The notes under the pieces are model-generated. The model saw only the letters and a program-made list of their open reading frames with translations. It was not told where the DNA came from and did no database searches. A DNA stretch of 44,430 nucleotides from an uncultured Salinimicrobium sp. (GTDB lineage: Bacteria; Bacteroidota; Bacteroidia; Flavobacteriales; Flavobacteriaceae): contig CAMPKA010000023.1 of NCBI GenBank assembly GCA_946887075.1, positions 1-44,430 of the forward strand. The letters are read 5' to 3'. The position numbers and the translations under genes were made by a program. Shown here one piece after another: positions 16,092 to 26,469 of the stretch. The first letter of the stretch is position 1, and every line of letters starts with the position of its first letter.

Positions 16092-18863
16092 ATGAAGAAG
16101 CTATTCTTATTTGTTCTTTTGTTTTCTGCGTTTGCCGTTCAGGCCCAACAATTTCAAATCAAAGGTAAAATAGTCAATGCCGAGGACGGTAAATCTCTTC
16201 CCTCAGCAACCCTTTTTGTAGAAGAAATCGCCGACAGTACCTTGGTCGCCTATACCATCTCCAATGAAGAAGGGGAATTTCTGATAGAAGGCAGTACTAG
16301 TTCTGATTCCCTGCGGCTGGTCAGCAATTACGCGGGATATTTCCCCCTTGTTCAGACCATAAGTCTTGAAAGAGAGGTTATCGATCTGGGAATCCTGGAG
16401 ATGAAAGTAGCCACCAATGAACTCGGGGAGGTCATAGTAGTAGCGAACCGGGCCCCTGTGACCATCAAATCTGACACGCTTCAATTCAACGCCGGATCCT
16501 TCAGTACAAGACCGGATGCCAACCTGGAGGATGTTCTGAAGAAATTGCCTGGAGTAGAGGTCGACTCTGAAGGAAACATCACCGTTAATGGCAAACCCGT
16601 TTCCCGGATCCTGGTGAACGGAGAGGAATTCTTCGGAACAGATCCGAAGATTGCTACCAAGAATTTACCCAAGGAAATCATCGATAAGATCCAGGTGGTC
16701 AATACCAAGACTAAAACAGAGGAATTCACAGGCAAAGCGGGAAATCCCGATGACAAAACGATAAATATCACGCTCCAGGAGGACAAGGACCACGGATACT
16801 TCGCCCGCGCTACGGCCGGAGGGGGGACCGACGAGCGGTATGAGCTCAGCGGGATAATGAATTATTTCGATGGTGACCTGCGCATCAGTGGCCTTGCTAG
16901 TTCAAATAATATCAATAGCCCTGGGTTCAGCTTTGATGAGGTGTTCGACATGATGGGTGGCCGTGCCAGCCGGATATCGATCCGCGGAAACGGCAGTTTT
17001 GGGATCAACGGCATGCAGTTCGGCGGCGCCGGGGGTATAACGCAGAGCGAAACAGCCGGTCTGAATTTCACGGACAAGTGGAAGGATAAGTACGAATTGA
17101 CCGGAAACTACTTTTATGGAGGGAACAAGACCAGGACGAGGACCCTGGTAGAAAGAGAGACCTTCCTTCCAGAAGGTAATTATTTTACCGAAACCGCCTC
17201 AGCCGGAAAACTGGTTAATGACAGCCACCGAGCCGATCTGGCATTTGAAGTGCAATTCGATACGCTGACCAGATTGTCCATCAGGCCGGGAATCAGGATT
17301 AATGATGGATTCTCCCGAAGGACGAGAACCTCGGAAACCTATGACAGCGATCTTGTTCTGAACAATAGCTCGACCAGTCAGGATAATGAGGAATTACACA
17401 GTACCGACTTCAATAATGACATCAGCTTCATCCGGAGGTTCGGAGGCAGGGGCGCCTACCTCCAGGCCTCTTTTAGAAATGAGAATGAAAGGCAGGATAC
17501 AGATAATCTCTTTTTGTCCCAGACAGTGACCTATGAGGGTGTAGAACCGGAGGTCGAGTTAAGGAATCAAAAAATCAGCCAGGATAGGGAATCGGATTCC
17601 TACAACCTTCGCCTCAATCAGCGTTCTGTGCTTTCAGACCAGCTTTTTCTTGATTTGGCTTATGACCTCAACACCGGAAGCTCCAGCAACACGCGGGAGG
17701 TTTTCGACTATAACGAGAGTACCGGAAATTTTGATCTTTACAATGAAGTGCTGAGCAACGATTTTTCTATTAATAGCCTTCAGCATATTCCGAATGCAGG
17801 GCTGAACTACGAAGGAGATAAATTCCGTGCAGGATTTGATATAGGGCTCCTGAGCACCTCCTTGGAAAGCGAGGACCGGATGAATAATACCTCATTCGAA
17901 AGGAAGTTCAACAATCTCTTTCTCAGTTCAAATATCAGGTGGGAAATCGCCAGAGGGAAAAGCATATACATGCACTACAACACAACTACGGATGTACCGG
18001 AAGTAAGGCAAATGCAGCCTGTGCTGGACGTAACGGATCCTTTGAACCTGGTGATCGGGAATCCCGATCTTCGGCCCACCTATAGGCACAGAATGAACTT
18101 TGGTTACAACAACTTCGACTTTAGCACCCGAAGTGGAATGAGTGTATATGCCGGGCTTACCTATTCTGATGACGAAGTAGTGCCATATACGGTAACAGGG
18201 GACAACCTGATCTCTACCACAACTTATACAAATGTGGATGGGAGCATGTTAACCTATATTGGAGGGAGCTATAACAAGCGAATCAAAAAAGAGAAGCACG
18301 AGTTCAACTACAGGTTGGGAGCCAATCTGAGGTATAACCGGGACCTGGGATACGCCAATGAGGAAAGGTATAGTTCCAGAGAGTTTGGGATTTCCCCGGA
18401 GATCAGGTTTGGGTACAACTACAACGAAATGGTAGAGATAAATCCGAGGTATGAATTGAGCTACACCACCACGAATTATGACATTCTTGGGGATCTGGAG
18501 GAGGAATATCTCAACCATACCGTCGCTCTTGAGGCCACCACCTACTGGCCGGGGAATTTTGTCTTTGGAAACGACATTTCGTACAGTTACTTCGGAAATG
18601 TCTCCCCGGGATTTGATCCGACTTCCCTGCTTTGGAACATGAGCCTCGGGTATCAATTTCTTGGTAAGGATGCTACCATAAAGGTCAAGGTCTATGACAT
18701 GCTCGACGAAAACATCAGTACAAGGAGATCAACCGGGCAGAATTATGTGCAGGATACTGAGGAACTCGTTCTCGAAAGGTATGTAATGCTCAGCTTTACC
18801 TACAAGTTGACCAAATTCGGAGGAAAGGATCCCAACAAGAACGGCAGCAGGATTATCTTCTGA
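16092..18863 (+). CDS. Outer-membrane beta-barrel protein, TonB-receptor-like with CarboxypepD_reg domain
   Basis: The 923-residue protein has a signal peptide (MKKLFLFVLLFSAFAVQAQ) and a CarboxypepD_regulatory-like domain (about 22-110: QFQIKGKIVNAEDGKSLPSA). A plug-like region follows (DVLKKLPGVEVDSEGNITVNGKPV, the typical plug signature). A large barrel of the outer-membrane beta-barrel family (PF14905 type) then shows alternating aromatic strands. No TonB box was identified and there is no SusD partner, so it is unlikely to be a polysaccharide-utilisation SusC. Such proteins may take up small ligands or secrete peptides; the substrate is unknown. Confidence 0.82.
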   Translation: MKKLFLFVLLFSAFAVQAQQFQIKGKIVNAEDGKSLPSATLFVEEIADSTLVAYTISNEEGEFLIEGSTSSDSLRLVSNYAGYFPLVQTISLEREVIDLGILEMKVATNELGEVIVVANRAPVTIKSDTLQFNAGSFSTRPDANLEDVLKKLPGVEVDSEGNITVNGKPVSRILVNGEEFFGTDPKIATKNLPKEIIDKIQVVNTKTKTEEFTGKAGNPDDKTINITLQEDKDHGYFARATAGGGTDERYELSGIMNYFDGDLRISGLASSNNINSPGFSFDEVFDMMGGRASRISIRGNGSFGINGMQFGGAGGITQSETAGLNFTDKWKDKYELTGNYFYGGNKTRTRTLVERETFLPEGNYFTETASAGKLVNDSHRADLAFEVQFDTLTRLSIRPGIRINDGFSRRTRTSETYDSDLVLNNSSTSQDNEELHSTDFNNDISFIRRFGGRGAYLQASFRNENERQDTDNLFLSQTVTYEGVEPEVELRNQKISQDRESDSYNLRLNQRSVLSDQLFLDLAYDLNTGSSSNTREVFDYNESTGNFDLYNEVLSNDFSINSLQHIPNAGLNYEGDKFRAGFDIGLLSTSLESEDRMNNTSFERKFNNLFLSSNIRWEIARGKSIYMHYNTTTDVPEVRQMQPVLDVTDPLNLVIGNPDLRPTYRHRMNFGYNNFDFSTRSGMSVYAGLTYSDDEVVPYTVTGDNLISTTTYTNVDGSMLTYIGGSYNKRIKKEKHEFNYRLGANLRYNRDLGYANEERYSSREFGISPEIRFGYNYNEMVEINPRYELSYTTTNYDILGDLEEEYLNHTVALEATTYWPGNFVFGNDISYSYFGNVSPGFDPTSLLWNMSLGYQFLGKDATIKVKVYDMLDENISTRRSTGQNYVQDTEELVLERYVMLSFTYKLTKFGGKDPNKNGSRIIF

Positions 18864-18973
18864 AGTTAAAGAAAGCAACTTAAAGCAAGGGCTCGGATTT
18901 TTTGACCCTGTTCATCTTCATTCGTCGGAATTGCTGAGGTCGGACATGGCCTGCTTTGCAGCGCTGAGGTTTG

Positions 18974-19762
18974 TTACCAGCCTCCTCCGGCACCGCCTCC
19001 TCCGAAACCGCCGCCTCCGAAGCCTCCTCCGAATCCACCGCCTCCTCCGAAGCCACCACCTCCGCCAAAGGAGCCTCCACCAAAGCCACCCCGACCTAGG
19101 CTGCTGAGGACCAGGATATCGAGAAGACCTCCCCCTCTGCGATAACCTCCTTTACCTCCTCCGCGTTTGTTTCTGCCACTGAGGATGACCAGGAAGATGA
19201 CAAAGAAGATCGCTAGAAGGATAAATCTCGGAGAAGATCCCTGGCCGCCATTGGCCTGAGGCTCCCCTTTGTATACACCGCTGAGCACTTCTATGATGGC
19301 TGTCGTCCCGGCGTCGAGACCGGCATAGAAATCTCCCTTTCTGAACTCCGGGAGGATGACATTTTCAATAATCTGCTTCGAAAGCGCATCCGTAAGATAG
19401 GCCTCGATTCCATAACCGTTATTGATCCAGATCTTTTTTTCTTCCTCGGCCAGAAGGATGAGGATTCCATTGTCTTTGTCCTTTTGTCCGATTCCCCATT
19501 CATGGGCCCACTCCGTAGCATAGGTTCCAATATATTCTCCCTGGAGGGAATTTATGGTAGCTACCACGATTTGAGTGGAGGTCGTATCGGCATAGTTTAG
19601 CAGCTTCTGGGCGAGACGTTCCTCCTGGGATGGATCAAGTATTTCAGCACCATCGTAAACACTTGTTTCCACGCTCGGTTTCGGAGGTATTTCCCTCTGG
19701 GCTTCTGCCTCGAAAGAGAGAAGAAGGGTTACCAATAACAAAAGCAGCGGGGATATTCTCAT
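18974..19762 (-). CDS. TPM-domain membrane protein with Gly/Phe-rich tail
   Basis: The ATG at 19762 (MRISPLLLLLVTLL) overlaps the stop of the upstream TPM gene as ATGA. The 262-residue protein has a signal peptide, a periplasmic TPM domain (VYDGAEILDPSQEERLAQKL... ATEWAHEWGIGQKDKDNGILILLA), and one membrane helix (FILLAIFFVIFLVIL). A low-complexity tail of GGG/GGF repeats ends AGGGW. This architecture is the YgcG type. TPM domains are associated with membrane-protein quality control and photosystem repair in plants; the bacterial role is unclear. It is the last gene of the lemA operon. Confidence 0.85.
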   Translation of the reverse strand: MRISPLLLLLVTLLLSFEAEAQREIPPKPSVETSVYDGAEILDPSQEERLAQKLLNYADTTSTQIVVATINSLQGEYIGTYATEWAHEWGIGQKDKDNGILILLAEEEKKIWINNGYGIEAYLTDALSKQIIENVILPEFRKGDFYAGLDAGTTAIIEVLSGVYKGEPQANGGQGSSPRFILLAIFFVIFLVILSGRNKRGGGKGGYRRGGGLLDILVLSSLGRGGFGGGSFGGGGGFGGGGGFGGGFGGGGFGGGGAGGGW

Positions 19763-20196
19763 TCTCTGGATATTTGGTTGGAAAGCTCGTTCTGATCCCC
19801 TTCTGACCATGGAAAATGTTCCTGGAGCTCTTTTCCTGCACGGGTTATCCCATCAATGAGACCCTGCTTGAAATTTCCCTTCTTGAATTCTCTGGAAATG
19901 GCATCCTTGGTGCTTTCCCAGAAATTGGGAGGCACCACGGCATTGATGCCACGGTCCCCATAAATGATGAACTGGCGATCCTCGATCGCCACATATATCA
20001 GAACCCCATTCCGGTCCCTGGTGTTGTCCATTTTGAGAAGATGAAACACTTCCATGGCCCTGTCCCAAATTTCTTTGCGAGCTGTCTTTTCGATGTGCAC
20101 CCGAATTTCTCCTGAAGTCCTCTTCTCTGCCTCCTGGATTGCCTTTACCACCTCTTCCTCCTGTTTGGGATTCAGGAATTCTTCGATAGCAGCCAT
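19759..20196 (-). CDS. TPM-domain protein (cytosolic, short)
   Basis: The 145-residue protein has a single TPM domain without signal peptide. It has the motif pattern SGEIRVHIEKTARKEIWDRAMEVFHLLKM, then RNGVLIYVAIEDRQFIIYGDRGI and a helical end (GLIDGITRAGKELQEHF). It lies between lemA (3 bp gap) and the larger TPM gene (4-bp ATGA overlap). Duplicate TPM genes next to lemA are a standing arrangement in Bacteroidota, suggesting that the three products act together at the membrane. Confidence 0.85.
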   Translation of the reverse strand: MAAIEEFLNPKQEEEVVKAIQEAEKRTSGEIRVHIEKTARKEIWDRAMEVFHLLKMDNTRDRNGVLIYVAIEDRQFIIYGDRGINAVVPPNFWESTKDAISREFKKGNFKQGLIDGITRAGKELQEHFPWSEGDQNELSNQISRE

Positions 20197-20199
20197 TTC

Positions 20200-20796
20200 T
20201 TAAAATTCGAATTCGACCTCGGGCGCCTGTTCTGCACCTGCCTCCGCTTCGAATGCAGGCATACGGTCAAACCCGTACATCCCCGCGATCAGGTTGTTTG
20301 GGAACCGTCTGATATAGCTGTTATAGTTCGTGGCCGCCTCGTTATAACGATTTCTGGCCACATTAATTCGGTTTTCCGTGCCTTCAAGCTGGGACTGTAA
20401 CTGCTGAAAATTCTGAGTCGCCCGAAGTTCTGGGTAGCGTTCCACGGTCACCAGGAGCCTGGACAGGGCAGAGGAAACCTCCCCCTGAGCCTGTTGAAAT
20501 CGGGCAACCTGTTCCTCGGAAAGGTTTTCTGCATCTACGTTGACAGAGGTGGCCTTGGCTCGTGCCTCAACGACTTCGGTGAGGGTACTCCTCTCGAAAT
20601 CGGCAGCTCCTTTTACGGTGTTGACCAGGTTGTCAATGAGATCATTCCTGCGTTGATAGGCACTTTCGACGTCGGCCCACATTTGTCTGGTAGTCTCCTG
20701 TTTGTCGACTGCAGAATTATAGGTCCCGGAAAAAATTAAGACGGCGATCAGGACAAGTCCGCCAATCACCAGAAGAGGGATAAGCCATTTTTTCAT
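20200..20796 (-). CDS. lemA: LemA family protein
   Basis: The 198-residue protein has an N-terminal membrane helix (WLIPLLVIGGLVLIAVLIF) followed by a long helical bundle with the LemA signature region (YQRRNDLIDNLVNTVKGAADFE, NRINVARNRYNEAATNYNSYIRRFPN, NLIAGMYGFDRMPAFEAE). It is anchored in the inner membrane. The function is undefined; it is linked to TPM proteins by gene neighbourhood here. Its start overlaps the stop of the MerR-type gene by one base. Confidence 0.93.
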   Translation of the reverse strand: MKKWLIPLLVIGGLVLIAVLIFSGTYNSAVDKQETTRQMWADVESAYQRRNDLIDNLVNTVKGAADFERSTLTEVVEARAKATSVNVDAENLSEEQVARFQQAQGEVSSALSRLLVTVERYPELRATQNFQQLQSQLEGTENRINVARNRYNEAATNYNSYIRRFPNNLIAGMYGFDRMPAFEAEAGAEQAPEVEFEF

Positions 20797-21125
20797 CAGA
20801 GTTCTTTTTTTAGGTTGATCAGCGTAGCTTTGATATTCTCAAGCTTTCTGATGATTTCAAAGTTAGACAATGTCTTTCGATTTTCAGCTTTCAAATGGGT
20901 TTTTGCGCCTTCAAGGGTAAATCCTCTCTCCTTGACCAGGTGGTAGATCAATTCCAGGTTCCGGATGTCCTCCGGAGTGAATTTTCTGTTGCCCTTCGCG
21001 TTTTTTTTTGGTTTAATTACGTCGAATTCCTTTTCCCAGAACCGGATCAGGGAGGTATTCACTCCAAAGGCTGCAGCCACTTCCCCGATGCTGTAATACA
21101 GTTTTTCAGGCAGGTTGACGTGCAT
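20796..21125 (-). CDS. MerR-family HTH regulator
   Basis: The 109-residue protein has an N-terminal MerR winged helix (about 9-75: LYYSIGEVAAAFGVNTSLIRFWEKEF... RKFTPEDIRNLELIYHLVKERGFTLEGAK) and a short C-terminal helix for dimerisation. No effector domain or metal-binding cysteines are present, so it is one of the minimal MerR-like proteins common in this phylum. It sits between the M23 gene (TAATG overlap) and lemA and may regulate this operon, though no operator was identified. Confidence 0.88.
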   Translation of the reverse strand: MHVNLPEKLYYSIGEVAAAFGVNTSLIRFWEKEFDVIKPKKNAKGNRKFTPEDIRNLELIYHLVKERGFTLEGAKTHLKAENRKTLSNFEIIRKLENIKATLINLKKEL

Positions 21126-22102
21126 TAGTCGAGCGATTGATTTTCCTGTTGAGACTGCTCCAGAATTTCGTTGTACTCCTGCGGCGAAAGATGGCCGTAG
21201 TAAAAGTTGATCGGGTTGATCCGATCTCCATCCTTGAAAATCTCATAGTGAAGATGTGGAGCCTGTGATCTTCCCGTGCTACCAACGTATCCGATCAGAT
21301 CTCCGCGCTGAACACGCTCTCCTCGTCGAACGTTGTACTTATAAAGATGAGCGTAGAGACTGGTGTAGCCATACCCGTGGTCGATGCGGATATGCCTGCC
21401 ATACCCACTGGAACGATTGTCCGCCCGGATTACTTTTCCGTCTCCTGTGGCATAGACCGGAGTACCCCTGGGAGCGGAGAAATCCATTCCATAGTGAAAT
21501 TTCCTGACCTTGGTAAAGGGATCGGTTCTCCAGCCATATCCTGAAGCCATCCTTCTCAGGTCCTCATTCCGCACAGGCATGATGGCAGGGATGGCAGCCA
21601 GGAGCTGCTCCTTTTCTTCGGCAAGCTGAACGATTTCATCCAGGGAACGGGACTGGACGACGAGTCGCTTGGTCAGCATGTCGAGCTTCTTGTGACTTTC
21701 GATAATCAGTTTGGAGTTGTTGTACCCTTCCAGTTTGCGATAACGGTTCACCCCTCCAAATCCTGCCAGACGTTGTTCCTCAGGAATGGGATTGGCCTCA
21801 AAATACACCCGGTAGATATTGTTGTCGCGTTCTTCGACATCTGCCAATACCCGCTGAACCTGGTCCATTTTCCTGTTGAGAACGCTGTAGTGGAGCTTCA
21901 TGTTTTCCAATTCCCGCTCCAGCGCCTTTTCCCGCGGCGTTTCCAGGGCGGGAATATTGAGGTAGATAACCAGAAGGATGAACCCAGCAAGAAAAGCACT
22001 GATCAGGCTGAGCAGGAAGATTCCAAGACGACGGCCCTTCCGGCGTTCTATCTTCTTATAGGAAAGCGTTTCACTGTCGTAATAATATTTAACCTTAGAC
22101 AT
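21125..22102 (-). CDS. M23-family murein endopeptidase
   Basis: The 325-residue protein has a cytoplasmic start, a single membrane anchor (LGIFLLSLISAFLAGFILLVIYL), and a periplasmic coiled-coil region (about 55-120). The LytM/M23 domain shows HYGMDF (zinc His/Asp), GRHIRIDHGYGYTSLYAHL and HLHYE, giving a complete zinc site. It cleaves peptide cross-links in peptidoglycan, or activates amidases. It is the first gene of the overlapping M23-merR-lemA-TPM-TPM operon and is divergent from alaS. Confidence 0.92.
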   Translation of the reverse strand: MSKVKYYYDSETLSYKKIERRKGRRLGIFLLSLISAFLAGFILLVIYLNIPALETPREKALERELENMKLHYSVLNRKMDQVQRVLADVEERDNNIYRVYFEANPIPEEQRLAGFGGVNRYRKLEGYNNSKLIIESHKKLDMLTKRLVVQSRSLDEIVQLAEEKEQLLAAIPAIMPVRNEDLRRMASGYGWRTDPFTKVRKFHYGMDFSAPRGTPVYATGDGKVIRADNRSSGYGRHIRIDHGYGYTSLYAHLYKYNVRRGERVQRGDLIGYVGSTGRSQAPHLHYEIFKDGDRINPINFYYGHLSPQEYNEILEQSQQENQSLD

Positions 22103-22116
22103 TAGTCAAATTGTGC

Positions 22117-22124
22117 TATTTTTG
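22117..22124 (+). promoter_or_regulatory. -7 box for alaS (TATTTTTG)
   Basis: TATTTTTG fits TAnnTTTG in the 131-bp divergent gap. The leader to the alaS ATG would be about 100 nt. Confidence 0.4.
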
Positions 22125-22233
22125 CGTTACCAGAAATGCTGCGAAAACCGTGCAGCCGTGAGCTTTGGAAACGAACAAATATAAAAATTGTTTTCTCCAA
22201 AGCATAATTATTTAATTCTCAAAGCCTTTCCGC

Positions 22234-24876
22234 ATGAAATCCAGGGACATAAGAAAAACTTTTCTCGAATTCTTTGAATCCAAAGGTCATGCCATCGTCC
22301 CCTCCGCACCAATGGTCATCAAAGATGATCCTACCCTGATGTTTACCAATGCAGGAATGAATCAGTTCAAGGAATATTTCTTGGGAAATGGAACTCCCGT
22401 GAATACCCGGGTCACCGATACCCAGAAATGCCTTCGGGTAAGCGGGAAACACAATGATCTGGAGGAGGTGGGCAAGGACACCTATCACCATACGATGTTC
22501 GAGATGCTTGGCAACTGGAGTTTTGGGGATTACTTCAAGAAGGAAGCGATTACCTGGGCCTGGGAACTGCTTACAGCGGTCTATGGCATCAGCAGGGAAG
22601 ACCTCTATGTGACTATTTTTGAGGGCAGCCCAGAGGAAGATATCCCTATGGACCAGGAGGCTCTGGATCTGTGGAGTGCCATCGTCCCGGAGGAACGGAT
22701 CATTCTCGGGAACAAAAAGGACAATTTCTGGGAAATGGGGGACCAGGGGCCCTGTGGCCCTTCTTCGGAGATCCATGTGGACCTGAGGTCCTCGGCAGAA
22801 AAGGAATTGGTTTCTGGCCGGGACCTGGTCAATAAGGATCATCCCCTGGTGGTGGAGATATGGAACCTGGTCTTTATCCAGTTCAATAGAAAAGCCGATG
22901 GGAAACTGGAAAAACTGCCGTCCAGGCATGTAGACACCGGAATGGGTTTCGAGAGGTTGTGTATGGTTCTTCAGGGTGTGAAATCCAATTACGATACGGA
23001 TGTTTTCATACCGTTGATCACTGAATTGGAAAAGATCACCGGGCAGAAATACGGACAGCAGGAGGAGCAGGACATTGCCATTCGGGTGATTGCGGATCAT
23101 GTTCGGGCTGTGACTTTTGCTATCGCAGACGGACAACTTCCTGCGAGCACAGGAGCGGGTTATGTGATCAGAAGAATCTTAAGACGCGCCATCCGGTACG
23201 GGTTCACATTTTTAGGCCAGAAAAATGCCTTCGTACATAAACTGGTGAAGGTGCTTGCCCAGGAAATGGGAGCGGCCTTTCCGGAGCTCCAGGCACAGCA
23301 AAAACTTTGCATCAATGTCATACGGGAGGAGGAGCAATCTTTTCTCCGAACATTGGAGCAGGGACTCCTGTTGCTGGACCAGATCATGGAGAACAGCGTG
23401 GATGGCAGGATCGCCGGGAAAAAAGCTTTTGAGCTGTATGATACTTATGGTTTCCCCATTGATCTGACTGCCCTGATCGCCGGGGAACGTGGATTCCTTC
23501 TGGACCAGGATGGTTTCCAGGAAGCCCTGGAGGAACAGAAAAAGCGGTCTAGAAGTGCTTCCAAGGTCACTTCCGGGGACTGGCAGGTTTTAAGGGAGAG
23601 CCAGAGTGAAGGTTTCGTGGGCTACGATGCACTTCAGGCGGAGGTAAAAATCCTAAGATACCGCAGGACAGAATCGAAGAAAGAAGGGGAACGATTTCAG
23701 CTGGTTCTGGATAAAACCCCTTTTTATCCGGAAGGCGGTGGTCAAAAAGGAGATACAGGGATTCTGGAAGCTGCTGATGGTCCACAAATAAAGGTGCTCG
23801 ATACCCGAAAGGAAAACAATCTGATCATCCATATCACCAAACAATTACCCGAAAATACAGAAGGGCGTCTTCTTGCCAGGGTCGATAAGAAGAAAAGGTC
23901 CCTTACCGCTGCCAATCACAGTGCGACTCACCTCTTGCACCAGGGATTGCGAAACATTCTGGGGACCCATGTAACACAAAAAGGCTCAATGGTCAGCAGT
24001 GATTACCTTCGCTTTGATTTCTCTCACTTTGGGAAACTCTCTCCAGAAGAGATCCAGCAGGTGGAGGATTTCGTTAACGAGAGGATTATGGAAGGCCTCC
24101 CTTTGATCGAGCAGCGCAACCTTAGCTACCAGGAAGCCATTGATGAAGGAGCCATCGCGTTGTTCGGGGAAAAATACGGCGATACGGTAAGGGCCATTCG
24201 TTTCGGGGATTCAGTTGAACTCTGCGGAGGGACCCATGTCGCCAATACCTCTGACATCTGGTATCTGAAGATCCTGTCTGAAGGTGGAGTGGCATCCGGA
24301 GTCCGGAGGATAGAAGCCATCACCTCTGAGGCGGCTCGTGACTATCTGACCTCACAGGCCAGGTCTTATGAGCGTGTCGGGGACCTCCTAAAGAATCCGA
24401 AAGACGTGATAAAGGCGGTGACCGCTCTGCAGGAAGAGAACTCAGACCAAAAGAGGCAGATTGAAAAACTGCTTCGGGAAAAAGCCGGGAACCTCAAGGG
24501 AGAACTCAGAAGCGAAATAAAGGAAATCGACGGAATAAATTTCCTCGCACGGAAAGTTGAACTCGATTCCGGAGGCATGAAAGATCTTGCTTTCCAGCTT
24601 GGCGATGAAGTGGAGAATCTATTCTTGCTACTCGGGAGCCAGCAGGATAGAAAGGCGGTTCTAGCCTGTTATATCAGCAAAGAGCTGACCCAGTCCAACC
24701 ATCTCCACGCGGGAAACATCGTGAAAGAACTGGGCCGATATATCCAGGGAGGCGGTGGTGGCCAGGCTTTTTATGCCACTGCAGGTGGAAAGAACCCAGC
24801 GGGTCTCGATCAGGCGCTGTCACAGGCACGTAAAATGCTTTCAGAGAACGAAAACTCTAATGGAATTCAGAACTAA
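22234..24876 (+). CDS. alaS: Alanyl-tRNA synthetase
   Basis: The 880-residue protein is of normal length for the family. Class II motifs at the N-terminus ([24 protein letters not shown]), the editing domain zinc/active site NHSATHLLH and CGGTHV, and the C-terminal DHHA1 domain ending [20 protein letters not shown] are all intact. It charges tRNA-Ala and edits mischarged Ser/Gly. The last 17 bases overlap the start of the GSCFA gene, so the two are translationally coupled. Confidence 0.98.
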   Translation: MKSRDIRKTFLEFFESKGHAIVPSAPMVIKDDPTLMFTNAGMNQFKEYFLGNGTPVNTRVTDTQKCLRVSGKHNDLEEVGKDTYHHTMFEMLGNWSFGDYFKKEAITWAWELLTAVYGISREDLYVTIFEGSPEEDIPMDQEALDLWSAIVPEERIILGNKKDNFWEMGDQGPCGPSSEIHVDLRSSAEKELVSGRDLVNKDHPLVVEIWNLVFIQFNRKADGKLEKLPSRHVDTGMGFERLCMVLQGVKSNYDTDVFIPLITELEKITGQKYGQQEEQDIAIRVIADHVRAVTFAIADGQLPASTGAGYVIRRILRRAIRYGFTFLGQKNAFVHKLVKVLAQEMGAAFPELQAQQKLCINVIREEEQSFLRTLEQGLLLLDQIMENSVDGRIAGKKAFELYDTYGFPIDLTALIAGERGFLLDQDGFQEALEEQKKRSRSASKVTSGDWQVLRESQSEGFVGYDALQAEVKILRYRRTESKKEGERFQLVLDKTPFYPEGGGQKGDTGILEAADGPQIKVLDTRKENNLIIHITKQLPENTEGRLLARVDKKKRSLTAANHSATHLLHQGLRNILGTHVTQKGSMVSSDYLRFDFSHFGKLSPEEIQQVEDFVNERIMEGLPLIEQRNLSYQEAIDEGAIALFGEKYGDTVRAIRFGDSVELCGGTHVANTSDIWYLKILSEGGVASGVRRIEAITSEAARDYLTSQARSYERVGDLLKNPKDVIKAVTALQEENSDQKRQIEKLLREKAGNLKGELRSEIKEIDGINFLARKVELDSGGMKDLAFQLGDEVENLFLLLGSQQDRKAVLACYISKELTQSNHLHAGNIVKELGRYIQGGGGGQAFYATAGGKNPAGLDQALSQARKMLSENENSNGIQN

Positions 24877-25798
24877 AGTTCCTGTTAAACAGGAGGATTC
24901 CCAGATAGCTTATACTTCCAAGGTCCTGTTGGTGGGATCCTGTTTTGTGGAAAATATCGGGATGAAACTGGATTATTACAGGTTTCCCTGCATGATGAAT
25001 CCTTTCGGAATTCTTTTTAATCCCGCTGCTATAGAACGTTTTCTTAAGCGGGTAGGGGAGGCTTATCAATATGACGAGTCGGATGTTTTCTACCACAATG
25101 AGTCCTGGCATTGCTTGGAAGCCCATTCCGCCCTAAGCAGTCCTGTGAAGAGGGAACTTCTCGATAGCCTGAATACGGCAATTATCCATACCCGTACCTT
25201 TCTGGCAGAAGCTACCCATGTTATCGTTACACCAGGAACAGCCTGGGCCTACAGACACCTCCAGAGTGGTCAGAAAGTTGCCAATTGCCATAAGGTGCCA
25301 CAGGAGCATTTTCGGAAGGAGTTGCTCGATCCTGCAAAATATATGGCAGGGATCGTTCGGGAAATAAGAACATTGAACCCGGAGGTGAAGGTCATCTTTA
25401 CAATTTCTCCGGTTCGGCATCTCAGAGACGGGTTTGTCGAAAATCAAAGAAGCAAGGCGAGGTTAATCTCTGCCATCCAGGATCTCCTGGAGGAGGATCG
25501 GAGTCTGGGTTATTTCCCGTCCTATGAGATTCTGATGGATGAACTACGGGATTATCGTTTCTATGGAGCGGATATGATTCATCCTTCAGAAGTCGCCGTG
25601 AAGTACATTTGGGAGAGATTCCGTGATTGCTGGATCAATCCCGATTCCCTTGAGGTTATGGATCTCGTGGAAAAGATCCAGAAGGGGCGGAGACATGTTC
25701 CGTTCCATCCGGAAAGGGAAGGCCATCAGCGTTTTCTCCGGAGACTGGAAGAGCTGGAAAAGGAGGTGAGGAGGAAAGTTCCGGGTATTTCTCTTTAG
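24860..25798 (+). CDS. GSCFA-domain protein
   Basis: The start is the ATG at 24860 ([15 protein letters not shown]), inside the end of alaS. The 312-residue protein carries the eponymous motif in [13 protein letters not shown], followed by [10 protein letters not shown] and a C-terminal [17 protein letters not shown] block. This pattern of an N-terminal GxS and a late D-x-x-H is like SGNH/GDSL esterases. GSCFA proteins are probably hydrolases or acyltransferases of unknown substrate. Coupling to alaS is conserved in many Bacteroidota. Confidence 0.9.
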   Translation: MEFRTKVPVKQEDSQIAYTSKVLLVGSCFVENIGMKLDYYRFPCMMNPFGILFNPAAIERFLKRVGEAYQYDESDVFYHNESWHCLEAHSALSSPVKRELLDSLNTAIIHTRTFLAEATHVIVTPGTAWAYRHLQSGQKVANCHKVPQEHFRKELLDPAKYMAGIVREIRTLNPEVKVIFTISPVRHLRDGFVENQRSKARLISAIQDLLEEDRSLGYFPSYEILMDELRDYRFYGADMIHPSEVAVKYIWERFRDCWINPDSLEVMDLVEKIQKGRRHVPFHPEREGHQRFLRRLEELEKEVRRKVPGISL

Positions 25799-25854
25799 GC
25801 AACAGCTGACTTTCTGACTCAAACCTTATTCGTTATCTTTAAAAAAATAATGAG

Positions 25855-26469
25855 ATGAAGAAGATTTCATTGGGAATTCTTATCGGTTTGTTGCTCGTCC
25901 TGGTCTACCAGTACTTCGACAACAAACAGGACAATCGCAAGGAACTGGTAGAAAGCAGCAGCCTGATCCAGGAACAGCTCAAAAACGTCGGAAAGCTCAT
26001 TGTTACGGAAGGAAGCTTCACCCAGGTCTACACCTATAAGGACTCTAAGGAATATTATTTAGACCTGCTCTCTGCTGAAAAGAAGGCCCTGATAATCGTC
26101 AATGCACGGGCAACCGTTGCTTATGATCTCAGCCAGCTTGAGGTGGAATTGGATCCCGAGGAGAAAATCCTCAGGATACTACATATTCCCCAGGAGGAAA
26201 TCTCCATCTATCCCGAAATAAAATACTATGATATCTCCCAGGATTATCTGAACCAGTTCAAGGCGGAGGACCACAATGAGATCAGGGGTAGGGTCATGAA
26301 GTCCATCAGAGGGAAGATCGAGAAATCAGGGCTGATGGAAAATGCCCAGAACAGGCTTATCAGTGAGCTCCAGAAGATCTATATTCTAACCAGCACTCTT
26401 GGATGGACCCTTGAGTACAGAAGCCAGGCCTTTGAAAGTTCACAGGAAATCGAGGAAATAAAAGTTTAG
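25855..26469 (+). CDS. DUF4230 protein, membrane-anchored
   Basis: The 204-residue protein has an N-terminal membrane anchor (ISLGILIGLLLVLVYQYF) then one DUF4230 domain (LIVTEGSFTQVYTYKD, KKALIIVNARATVAYDLSQLEVELD, KILRILHIPQEEISIYPEIKYYDISQDYLNQF). The family function is unknown; it is probably periplasmic. Its final four bases overlap the convergent hydroxylase gene. Confidence 0.85.
   Translation: MKKISLGILIGLLLVLVYQYFDNKQDNRKELVESSSLIQEQLKNVGKLIVTEGSFTQVYTYKDSKEYYLDLLSAEKKALIIVNARATVAYDLSQLEVELDPEEKILRILHIPQEEISIYPEIKYYDISQDYLNQFKAEDHNEIRGRVMKSIRGKIEKSGLMENAQNRLISELQKIYILTSTLGWTLEYRSQAFESSQEIEEIKV

Noticed and set aside
18974..19125. Simple-sequence repeat or CRISPR-like pattern in the Gly codons
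   Set aside because: The repetition is coding: it makes the Gly/Phe tail of the TPM protein, with irregular unit length and no spacers.
24755..24859. Upstream extension of the GSCFA gene
   Set aside because: It would overlap alaS by 122 bases and gives a non-homologous basic peptide; ATG 24860 matches the family start.
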